DNA from: an uncultured Lachnospiraceae bacterium
GTDB lineage: Bacteria > Bacillota > Clostridia > Lachnospirales > Lachnospiraceae
Reading direction: 5' to 3'
Length of the DNA: 20,792 nucleotides
NCBI GenBank assembly: GCA_910587045.1
Contig: CAJULG010000008.1
Location: 104,602-125,393, forward strand
Shown here: positions 1 through 6,175 of the stretch, one piece after another
Numbering within the stretch: the stretch's first letter is position 1
Layout: every line of letters begins with the position of its first letter
Notes under the pieces: model-generated
Databases searched by the model: none
Seen by the model: the letters and a program-made list of their open reading frames with translations, nothing else
What the model was told of the DNA's origin: nothing
Program-made: the position numbers and the translations under genes

Positions 1-126
1 GGCTGTCAGTTATGCCTTGAGGAGGGGCCCGGCTTTGCCGGGAGGAGTCCTGAAGTAAGTTTTGGATACCCGCGCAATTTAGATCCGGAGATAAAAATAT
101 ATTATAGCAGACAGGTTAGTGTTGGA
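1..126. other. Window edge with a GC-rich hairpin, no complete gene
   Basis: This stretch holds no gene I can name. A perfect 6-bp hairpin, CCCGGC-TTT-GCCGGG, lies at 28-42 and is much richer in G+C than its surroundings. It has no T-run after it, so it is not a classical terminator. Forward frame 3 stops at 18-20 and frame 2 stops at 56-58; either could be the tail of a gene lying off the left edge. Frame 1 stays open from base 1 straight into the signal peptidase reading frame, with no ATG, GTG or TTG before 127. Confidence 0.4.
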
Positions 127-834
127 ATGCAGCAGGAAGAAAATAAAATAGAAAATAGAATAAGTGAAGGTGAAATTGCAACGCTTCTGGCTGATGCAGA
201 AGATGATATGAGGCACTTTTTTGATGCAGAAAAGCAAGGCAGGAGAATAGAGGAAACAAGAGGGAATGAAAAGGGAGGAAGGATTTTCTACTTTATTCGT
301 TCCTTTGTTCTGCCAATACTGTACGGTATATTTATTGCGTTGATCTTGACGCAGGTTATGTATTTTCATGCCCAGGTTCCATCCGGCTCCATGGAAACAA
401 CAATTTTGACCGGGGATCGTATTCTGGGAAACAGAATGGCGTACTGGTTTCAGGATCCCTCATACGGTGATATTATCATCTTTTGGAGTGATGAGTATAA
501 TGAATTCATGGTGAAACGGATCATTGGCTGCCCGGGTGACCGGGTTGAACTACATACAGACGGAGTATATGTAAATGATAATAGACTTGCAGATGCTTAT
601 ACGCAAGGGATTACCAGAGAAATGCGGGCAGGTGAGTCTGCGTGGACAGTGCCGGAGGACAGTTATTTTGTTATGGGGGATAATCGGGAGGACTCTGCCG
701 ATTCCCGTTATTGGAACGATACGTATGTTCCAAGGGAAGAGATTTATGCAAAATATATGTTCCGCTATTCTCTTGGAACGAATGGCTGGTACCTGAAATG
801 GAACCAGCCGGTTGAATTCTGGTTGCAGGAATAA
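127..834 (+). CDS. lepB: Signal peptidase I
   Basis: Membrane-bound serine protease that cleaves signal peptides from exported proteins on the outer face of the cytoplasmic membrane. From Met127 the protein has 235 residues. An acidic, charged cytoplasmic tail covers residues 1-52 and one membrane segment about 54-80. The catalytic serine lies in PSGSME (Ser88) and the lysine general base in MVKRIIG (Lys130). The conserved late box GDNREDSADSRYW is at 184-196. This Ser/Lys layout is diagnostic of the S26 family. The N-terminal tail is longer than in the Bacillus enzymes. The start is uncertain: no good ribosome binding site precedes 127 and the frame is open back to base 1, so the gene may begin off the window. 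It heads a tight same-strand run through 3879. The call is very safe; only the start is not. Confidence 0.95.
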   Translation: MQQEENKIENRISEGEIATLLADAEDDMRHFFDAEKQGRRIEETRGNEKGGRIFYFIRSFVLPILYGIFIALILTQVMYFHAQVPSGSMETTILTGDRILGNRMAYWFQDPSYGDIIIFWSDEYNEFMVKRIIGCPGDRVELHTDGVYVNDNRLADAYTQGITREMRAGESAWTVPEDSYFVMGDNREDSADSRYWNDTYVPREEIYAKYMFRYSLGTNGWYLKWNQPVEFWLQE

Positions 835-851
835 TCTCTCAGGAGGCATAT

Positions 852-1190
852 ATGAGACAGGATAAAGTAATACTATGTGCGGCATCAAAATACGAAGAAA
901 AGTATTATTTAAATGAAGAATTTGACAATCTGCCATCTGCTATTCAACGGGAACTGCAGATTATGTGTGTACTATATACAGAGGAGATCGGGGGGATACT
1001 GACCCTGGAGTTCGACTCAGATGGAAATTTGAACTTTATCACTGCAGCGAATGAAGGAGATCTGCTGTATGATGAGATTGGAAGTATTTTAAAGATTAAA
1101 CAGATGCGGGAAAACAGAAAAGAATTATTAGAAGCGCTGGAAACCTATTTTAAGGTATTCTTTTTAGGCGAAGAAATGGATGAAGAATAA
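852..1190 (+). CDS. Small acidic protein of unknown function
   Basis: I cannot assign a function. The 112-residue protein has a clear AGGAGG ribosome binding site at 841-846, five bases before the ATG, so it is surely translated. It has no signal peptide or membrane segment, so it should be cytoplasmic. It is rich in Glu and Leu, with predicted helices at about 22-45 (NEEFDNLPSAIQREL) and 80-108, separated by a beta-rich middle (GGILTLEFDSDGNLNFIT). It ends in the acidic tail GEEMDEE. It resembles a Lachnospiraceae family of unknown function that I recall as DUF6145; that name is from memory and unverified. It sits 17 bases after lepB and just before the Dabb gene, so it is probably co-transcribed with them. 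Confidence 0.8.
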   Translation: MRQDKVILCAASKYEEKYYLNEEFDNLPSAIQRELQIMCVLYTEEIGGILTLEFDSDGNLNFITAANEGDLLYDEIGSILKIKQMRENRKELLEALETYFKVFFLGEEMDEE

Positions 1191-1205
1191 AAGGAGGATA
1201 TGGAA

Positions 1206-1508
1206 ATGATACGTCATGTTGTCATGTTTGGAATACGAGGGAACGAAGGGTTAACACCGACGCAGGAGGCAAAGCGTCTGGGAGATAAGCTGTTAGCATT
1301 ACCGGAGCAGATTCCGTTGATCAAACATATGGAGGTAGGTGTCAACTGTGAAAATGCACCGGAGGAGAATGCACAACTGGTGTTGATCGTAGATTTTGAT
1401 TCTATTGAGGACTGCGCCATGTATTCCATTCATCCGGCCCATCTGGCAGTAGCGGAGGAAATCGGAAAGGTAAAAATGAGCCGCAGTTGTGTGGATTATG
1501 AACGATAA
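1206..1508 (+). CDS. Dabb (stress-responsive alpha-beta barrel) domain protein
   Basis: A 100-residue single-domain protein of the Dabb fold, a dimeric ferredoxin-like alpha-beta barrel. The family signature is visible: an initial IRHVVMFGI strand, a helix about 15-35, the central LIKHMEVGVNCE strand, then LVLIVDFDS and the AMYSIHPAHLAVAEEI segment near the C-terminus. Family members have no single known reaction; some are stress-induced and a few are enzymes, so no substrate can be named. An ATG at 1200 is also in frame but lies only two bases from the AGGAGG at 1192-1197. The ATG at 1206 is eight bases away and is therefore preferred. The gene follows the small acidic protein by 15 bases and is likely part of the lepB-coaX run. 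Confidence 0.85.
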   Translation: MIRHVVMFGIRGNEGLTPTQEAKRLGDKLLALPEQIPLIKHMEVGVNCENAPEENAQLVLIVDFDSIEDCAMYSIHPAHLAVAEEIGKVKMSRSCVDYER

Positions 1509-1556
1509 GCAGGTGTGGATTAAGATAACTGAATGGAAGCTTGAAGGAGAGGCAGT

Positions 1557-2327
1557 ATGTTAGTTACAATTGACGTGGGGAATTCCAATATTACCATAGG
1601 TTTGTTTGACGGAGACACTATTCGGGGAACATTTCGGATGACCACTAAAATACCACGGACATCGGATGAGTATGGTATTTTTTTTACGGATCTGTTAACA
1701 GCAAGGCAGATACAGATCAAGGAGATCAAGGCAGTAATTATTGCATCGGTAGTACCGGATGTCATGCATTCTCTGACCAGTGGCATTCTAAAATATTTTC
1801 ATGTGAATCCGATCATAGTCAAGCCTGGAATTCGCACCGGGATTAAGCTGGCAACGGAAAATCCAAGAGAACTGGGTGCAGATCGTATTGTAGATGCAGT
1901 AGCGGCATATGAATTGTATGGCGGACCAGTGGTAGTGATTGATTTTGGAACTGCTACTACACATGATCTGGTAACTGCAGACGGCTGCCTGGTGGCAGGC
2001 GTTATTTCACCCGGAATCAGGATTTCAGCAAATACGTTATGGAATAATGCAGCAAAGCTGCCGGAGATTGAGATCCGAAAACCAGAAAGTATTCTGGCTA
2101 AGAATACGGTGACCAGTATGCAGGCAGGCCTGATCTATGGTGGTATCGGACAGACGGAATATATTGTTCGCAAGCTTCAGGAGGAAGCGGGCCTGAAGGA
2201 CATGAAGGTGGTGGCCACGGGGGGATTAGGGAAAATTATTTCTCAGGAAACAACAGCCATTGATATTTATGATCCGGATCTGACGTTAAAGGGTCTGAAG
2301 CTGGTTTATGAGAAACAGGAAAAGTAA
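1557..2327 (+). CDS. coaX: Type III pantothenate kinase
   Basis: Phosphorylates pantothenate with ATP to 4'-phosphopantothenate, the first step of coenzyme A synthesis, in the cytoplasm. The 256-residue length is normal for CoaX, an ASKHA-fold enzyme that needs a monovalent cation and is not feedback-inhibited by CoA. Visible motifs are DVGNSN (6-11, phosphate binding), GADR (107-110, with catalytic Asp109) and DFGTATT (129-135). The residue after TATT is His instead of the more usual Phe/Leu, a small oddity. A GAAGGAGA ribosome binding site lies at 1543-1550. The gene nearly abuts the dihydrouridine synthase gene, whose start lies two bases after this stop codon, which points to coupled translation. 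The assignment is secure. Confidence 0.96.
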   Translation: MLVTIDVGNSNITIGLFDGDTIRGTFRMTTKIPRTSDEYGIFFTDLLTARQIQIKEIKAVIIASVVPDVMHSLTSGILKYFHVNPIIVKPGIRTGIKLATENPRELGADRIVDAVAAYELYGGPVVVIDFGTATTHDLVTADGCLVAGVISPGIRISANTLWNNAAKLPEIEIRKPESILAKNTVTSMQAGLIYGGIGQTEYIVRKLQEEAGLKDMKVVATGGLGKIISQETTAIDIYDPDLTLKGLKLVYEKQEK

Positions 2328-2328
2328 C

Positions 2329-3297
2329 ATGACAGCCAGAATCGGAACGATTGACATTCAGGATAAATTAATATTGGCACCCATGGCCGGTATTACCGAT
2401 CTTCCATTCCGTCTGCTTTGCAAGGAGCAGGGATGTGATATTTTATATACGGAAATGGTGAGCGCCAAGGCAATGTATTATAATAATAAAAATACAATTC
2501 CGCTGCTGGCAACGGATCCCGGAGAAGAACCGGTCGGATTGCAGTTATTTGGCTCAGAGCCGGAGCTGATGGGAGAAATGGCAAAACGGGTTGAGGAAGC
2601 GGGATTTCAGTTCATTGATATTAATATGGGCTGCCCGGTTCCGAAGGTCTTTAACAACGGAGAGGGAGCAGCACTCATGAAGGATCCCTTGCTTGCCGGA
2701 AGAATTGTACATGCCATTGTTCAGGCAGTGTCGCTTCCTGTTACGGTAAAGCTTCGAAAAGGGGTCGATGACGCACATGTAAATGCTGTAGAGATTGCCA
2801 GGATAGCAGAAGAAAACGGGGCTTCTGCCATTGCTGTTCATGGGCGTACCCGCGCCCAGTATTATGCAGGAAAGGCAGACTGGAATATAATTCGTCAGGT
2901 AAAAGAGGCGGTTTCCATTCCTGTGATCGGGAACGGGGATCTTCTGACTCCGGAGGATACGCTTTGCATGAAAGAGCAGACCGGCTGTGATGCATTTATG
3001 ATCGGCAGGGGGGCCAGAGGGAACCCCTGGATCTTTTATCAGATGAAGGAAGCATTACGAACCGGAAGTATACCGGATCGTCCGGCTGTTGCAGAGGTGG
3101 TGGATATGATTCTGCGTCATCTGGACATGATGGTTGCATTGAAAGGTGAATATACCGGAATTCATGAGATGCGAAAGCACGTATCCTGGTATACAGCCGG
3201 ATATCCGAATTCAACCCGGATCCGGGGCAGAGTTAATGAAATAGAAACCAGAAAGGAATTAGAGGAAATCTTGAATAACTGGAGAGAAAGTATATAG
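2329..3297 (+). CDS. dusB: tRNA-dihydrouridine synthase
   Basis: FMN-dependent reductase that converts specific uridines in tRNA to dihydrouridine. From Met2329 it has 322 residues: a TIM barrel at about 10-240 followed by a helical tRNA-binding domain. Motifs include APMAGITDLPFR (18-29), the catalytic cysteine in NMGCPVPKV (Cys102), the HGRTRAQ segment at 171-177, and the GNGD and GRGARGNPW flavin-phosphate loops near 201 and 227. An in-frame ATG at 2308 lies inside coaX, but the AGGA at 2317-2320 is eight bases before 2329, so the downstream start is chosen. Which uridine it modifies cannot be told from sequence alone; the dusB name follows the usual Firmicutes label. It belongs to the lepB-nitroreductase run. 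Confidence 0.95.
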   Translation: MTARIGTIDIQDKLILAPMAGITDLPFRLLCKEQGCDILYTEMVSAKAMYYNNKNTIPLLATDPGEEPVGLQLFGSEPELMGEMAKRVEEAGFQFIDINMGCPVPKVFNNGEGAALMKDPLLAGRIVHAIVQAVSLPVTVKLRKGVDDAHVNAVEIARIAEENGASAIAVHGRTRAQYYAGKADWNIIRQVKEAVSIPVIGNGDLLTPEDTLCMKEQTGCDAFMIGRGARGNPWIFYQMKEALRTGSIPDRPAVAEVVDMILRHLDMMVALKGEYTGIHEMRKHVSWYTAGYPNSTRIRGRVNEIETRKELEEILNNWRESI

Positions 3298-3333
3298 ACT
3301 GCAAAATTATATGAAAAAGGAAAGGGGAAGGAT

Positions 3334-3879
3334 ATGGAAGCATTAACCTGTATTCAAACGAGAAGAAGCTGTAGGAAATTTACGGAGGAACCGGTTTCCC
3401 GTGAAATCCTGGAGGAAATAGTGGGAGCAGCCGCTTATGCACCATCCTGGAAAAACACGCAGATCACCCGGTATATTGTTGTAGAAGATAAGGAAACGCT
3501 TGCGAGGATCGCAACGGACTGTGTTCTCGGTTTTGAATATAATACGAAAACCATTATGAGAAGTGCCGCCCTGATCGTCATGACGATTGTGAAAAACCGT
3601 TCGGGTTTTGAACGGGATGGTTCTTATTCTACCTCCAAAGGAGACCGGTGGGAAATGTTTGATGCCGGAATTGCCGCTCAGACCTTCTGCCTGGCCGCAC
3701 ATGAAAAGGGATTGGGGACCGTAATCTTAGGCGTATTTGACGAGGAAAAGATTGCGGAAGTCATTACGATCCCGGAGGGACAGCAGATTGCCGCCCTGGT
3801 TGCGATCGGTTATCCGGCGGAGCAGCCGGAAGCACCAAAGCGAAAGACCGTGAATGAATTATTGTCATATTCTAAATAA
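3334..3879 (+). CDS. Nitroreductase family flavoprotein
   Basis: A 181-residue member of the FMN-dependent nitroreductase superfamily, which uses NAD(P)H to reduce nitro groups, quinones, flavins or other oxidants. The N-terminal FMN phosphate-binding stretch is RRSCRKF (10-16), followed by APSWKNTQ (36-43). The late flavin segment GLGTVILG is at 127-133 and the AIGYP strand ends the core at about 158-161. It has no signal peptide, so it is cytoplasmic. The natural substrate cannot be predicted. The purine-rich AAGGGGAAGG just before the ATG serves as ribosome binding site. It is the last gene of the run and lies tail-to-tail with superoxide dismutase, a suggestive redox neighbour, although the two are transcribed separately and converge on a shared terminator. 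Confidence 0.92.
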   Translation: MEALTCIQTRRSCRKFTEEPVSREILEEIVGAAAYAPSWKNTQITRYIVVEDKETLARIATDCVLGFEYNTKTIMRSAALIVMTIVKNRSGFERDGSYSTSKGDRWEMFDAGIAAQTFCLAAHEKGLGTVILGVFDEEKIAEVITIPEGQQIAALVAIGYPAEQPEAPKRKTVNELLSYSK

Positions 3880-3885
3880 AGTGTG

Positions 3886-3933
3886 TTATACAAAACAGCA
3901 AGACAGAGCGTCCTGTCTTGCTGTTTTGTATAA
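3886..3933. terminator. Two-way terminator with 21-bp perfect stem
   Basis: A perfect 21-bp inverted repeat (3886-3906 pairs with 3913-3933) surrounds the six-base loop AGCGTC. The outer part of the stem is A-rich on the left and T-rich on the right, which gives each strand a U-rich exit. It lies between the stop codons of the nitroreductase (3879) and the SOD gene (3937), so it can end both transcripts. Confidence 0.9.
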
Positions 3934-3936
3934 GGG

Positions 3937-4566
3937 TTACGCACCCTGGCAGGTAGTCTGGAACAGACAGTCCACATAGTCCCAGTTGATCAGGTTCAGC
4001 CAGTTTGCAATGTAATCGGCTCTTCGGTTTTGATATTGCAAGTAATAAGCGTGTTCCCATACATCAATACACAGGAGCGGTTTTTGAGACTCCGTGATCG
4101 GCGTATCCTGATTGGCTGTGCTTAATACAGAAAGCTTTCCTTTTTCACAGACCAGCCAGGCGTAGCCAGAACCGAATTGTTTGACAGCAGCATTTGTAAT
4201 GACCCGGCAAAAGTTATCATAGGATTCAAAGTCCCGATGTATCATATTTGCCAGTTCACCCTCGGGCATGCGGAAGCCATCGCCCTGCATGCAGCGGAAG
4301 TATAGCTGGTGATTATAGACGCCGCCTCCATTGTTACGGATGCCGGTCTGAATATCTGCAGGAAGCTCATCAAGATGAATCAGCAGGTCATCCAGGCTTT
4401 TATCCTGCAGTTTTGGAAAATCTGCTAAGATTCCATTCAGATTGTCTACATAGGTTTTATAGTGCTTGTCATGATGGAAATCCAGGATTTCCTTACATAG
4501 TGCCGGTTCCAGGGCGTCATAAGGGTATGGAAGCGGCTCAAATGGAAATGGAAAGGTCTCATTCAT
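3937..4566 (-). CDS. sodA: Superoxide dismutase, Mn-type signature
   Basis: Cytoplasmic enzyme that dismutates superoxide to oxygen and peroxide. At 209 residues it matches the Fe/Mn SOD family. Metal ligands are His31 (HHDKHYKTYV), His86 (NHQLYF), Asp168 and His172 (DVWEHAYY). The outer-sphere Gln sits in TANQDTP (Gln153), the place used by manganese enzymes, and the corresponding N-terminal position is Gly (NNGGG), so I lean to manganese. The usual FW after the second His is YF (Tyr89, Phe90), a conservative change near the active site, and the usual His after NNGGG is Val83. A GAGGA site (4574-4578 on the other strand) lies seven bases before the ATG. It is divergent from dgt and convergent with the nitroreductase gene. 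Confidence 0.93.
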   Translation of the reverse strand: MNETFPFPFEPLPYPYDALEPALCKEILDFHHDKHYKTYVDNLNGILADFPKLQDKSLDDLLIHLDELPADIQTGIRNNGGGVYNHQLYFRCMQGDGFRMPEGELANMIHRDFESYDNFCRVITNAAVKQFGSGYAWLVCEKGKLSVLSTANQDTPITESQKPLLCIDVWEHAYYLQYQNRRADYIANWLNLINWDYVDCLFQTTCQGA

Positions 4567-4639
4567 AAATTAATCCTCGTTTCTAATGTTATTCGTAGTT
4601 TCTTTTCATTCCTCTCCAGGAACATAATTCTATGCTGGT

Positions 4640-4645
4640 ATTATA
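4640..4645 (-). promoter_or_regulatory. Candidate -10 box for the SOD gene
   Basis: The minus strand reads TATAAT here, about 75 bases before the SOD start codon. The -35 position (about 4663-4669) does not match consensus well, but it coincides with one arm of the inverted repeat described at 4663-4684. The box is clear; the promoter as a whole is a guess. Confidence 0.4.
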
Positions 4646-4657
4646 TGCATTTTTGGT

Positions 4658-4686
4658 TTGAATATACCAGTTGGATTTGGTATACT
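4658..4686 (+). promoter_or_regulatory. Promoter of dgt
   Basis: TTGAAT at 4658-4663 and TATACT at 4681-4686 are separated by exactly 17 bases, a near-consensus sigma-A promoter. It places transcription start about 30 bases before the ATG at 4723. Confidence 0.75.
4663..4684. promoter_or_regulatory. Inverted repeat over the dgt promoter, possible operator
   Basis: TATACCA-N8-TGGTATA is a perfect 7-bp inverted repeat filling the spacer and running into the -10 box of the dgt promoter. Its left arm also covers the -35 position of the candidate divergent SOD promoter. A dimeric repressor bound here could block both promoters. No regulator can be named from the site alone. Confidence 0.4.
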
Positions 4687-4722
4687 GAACGCATAGGTTC
4701 GAACAATAAAGGCGGAGTATCA

Positions 4723-6141
4723 ATGGAATGGAATCAGTTACTTTGTCCGGGAAGACGGAAAGCATATCCGTCCAGTACGGCTGGAGGAAGAGATTTAAGA
4801 ACTGAATATGAGAAGGATTATCAGAAAATAATCGGCAGTGCCTCCTTTCGGAGATTACAGGATAAGACGCAGGTATTTCCGTTGGATAAAAGTGATTTTA
4901 TCCGGACAAGACTGACACATTCTCTTGAGGTATCCTCCTTTGCCCGCTCCTTAGGACAGAATATCGGTAAGAATCTTCTGGCATCCGGCAGAGATTCCGG
5001 ATTTAACTGGAGAGTGGCAGAGGATATGTGTAATGTATTGCAGTGTGCCGGATTGATTCATGATATCGGCAATCCGCCTTTTGGACATTTTGGCGAGACT
5101 GCAATTCGTCAGTGGTTTCGTGAACGTCTGCCGGAGTTAATGTTCTATGACCAAAGAATAGAGGATATGTTAACCGAGCAGATGAAGCAGGATTTTTATC
5201 AGTTCGAAGGAAATGCCCAGGCACTCCGGCTGATTAGCAAGCTTCACTTTTTTTCGGATGAATATGGTATGAATCTGACCTTTGCATTATTAAGTACGAT
5301 CATAAAATATCCGGTATCTTCTCTGGAATCCAATCCGGCATCCGGGGATATTAAATATAAAAAAATGGGTTATTTTTATGCGGAACGGGATGTATTTCGT
5401 GAGATACAGGAGGCGACCGGAACGGGAAACTGCCGGAATCCTCTGACTTTTATTCTGGAGGCGGCAGATGATATTGCGTATAAGACAGCGGATATTGAGG
5501 ATGCAGTAAAGAAGGGCTGTATTACTTACGGAATGCTGGAGGTGGAACTGCGACGTTTAAAAAAGCAGAGTCCGGTCTGGGCTATGAATTATTTTGATCC
5601 GTTAGAGGAACTGCAGCATCAGTATCAAAAGGCAGTGGAGCGGGAATATGGTAATCCGGAATTCTATGCAGTACAAAACTGGGCGATGAATGTACAGGCC
5701 TATTTGATCAAATGTGCGACCTTTGGCTTTATTTCTCATTATGAGGAGATCATGAACGGAACCTATGGGAAGGATCTGTTTCATGGTACTTATGCTGAAG
5801 GACTGATGGAGGCCATGGGAGCCATTGCCTATCGAAACGCATTTGTTTCAGAACCTATTTATAAGCTGGAGATCGCAGCAGGGCATATGCTGGAATTTCT
5901 GCTGGATAAATTTGTCCGGGCAGCAATTTATTTTGATACCGGAAAGGAATTAGGAACCATTGATGAGAAGGTAGTTACGCTTATATCAGAAAATTATGTA
6001 AGAAGGTATTATGCGGATTCTGCCGGTAAGAGTGAGGGAGAAAAGCTTTATCTGCGTATCCTGCTGGTGACGGATCTGGTTTGTGGTATGACAGACAGTT
6101 ATGCGCAGAGTCTATATCAGGAATTAAATGGGATCATATAA
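4723..6141 (+). CDS. dgt: dGTPase (deoxyguanosine triphosphate triphosphohydrolase)
   Basis: HD-superfamily hydrolase that removes tripolyphosphate from dGTP (and perhaps other dNTPs) and so controls the deoxynucleotide pool. The 472-residue protein shows the typical opening SFRRLQDKTQVFPL (41-54), the first metal ligand in TRLTHSLEV (His66), the HD pair in GLIHDIGNPPFGH (His113, Asp114) and the last Asp in AADDIAY (249-250). A longer reading frame opens at 4645, but its first 26 codons lie across the promoter and have no ribosome binding site. The ATG at 4723 follows AAAGGCGGAG (4708-4717) at a good distance and is taken as the start. It is transcribed alone, with its own promoter and terminator. 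Confidence 0.95.
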   Translation: MEWNQLLCPGRRKAYPSSTAGGRDLRTEYEKDYQKIIGSASFRRLQDKTQVFPLDKSDFIRTRLTHSLEVSSFARSLGQNIGKNLLASGRDSGFNWRVAEDMCNVLQCAGLIHDIGNPPFGHFGETAIRQWFRERLPELMFYDQRIEDMLTEQMKQDFYQFEGNAQALRLISKLHFFSDEYGMNLTFALLSTIIKYPVSSLESNPASGDIKYKKMGYFYAERDVFREIQEATGTGNCRNPLTFILEAADDIAYKTADIEDAVKKGCITYGMLEVELRRLKKQSPVWAMNYFDPLEELQHQYQKAVEREYGNPEFYAVQNWAMNVQAYLIKCATFGFISHYEEIMNGTYGKDLFHGTYAEGLMEAMGAIAYRNAFVSEPIYKLEIAAGHMLEFLLDKFVRAAIYFDTGKELGTIDEKVVTLISENYVRRYYADSAGKSEGEKLYLRILLVTDLVCGMTDSYAQSLYQELNGII

Positions 6142-6175
6142 ATAAAAGAAGGCTGTGTATCAGCCTTCTTTTATT
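6141..6175. terminator. Two-way terminator between dgt and the diguanylate cyclase gene
   Basis: A perfect 15-bp inverted repeat (6141-6155 with 6161-6175) with loop TGTAT. The G+C core GGCTG/CAGCC is flanked by AAAAGAA and TTCTTTT, so each strand ends in a T-run. It begins at the last base of the dgt stop codon and contains the stop and last codons of the convergent gene, so the two genes share it with only 18 bases between their stop codons. Confidence 0.9.

Noticed and set aside
2308..2328. Earlier in-frame start for the dihydrouridine synthase gene
   Set aside because: No ribosome binding site precedes it, while AGGA at 2317-2320 is well placed for 2329, and the seven extra residues are not part of the family.
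4645..4722. 26-codon N-terminal extension of dGTPase
   Set aside because: It overlaps the TTGAAT/TATACT promoter, has no ribosome binding site, and homologues start near the ATG at 4723.
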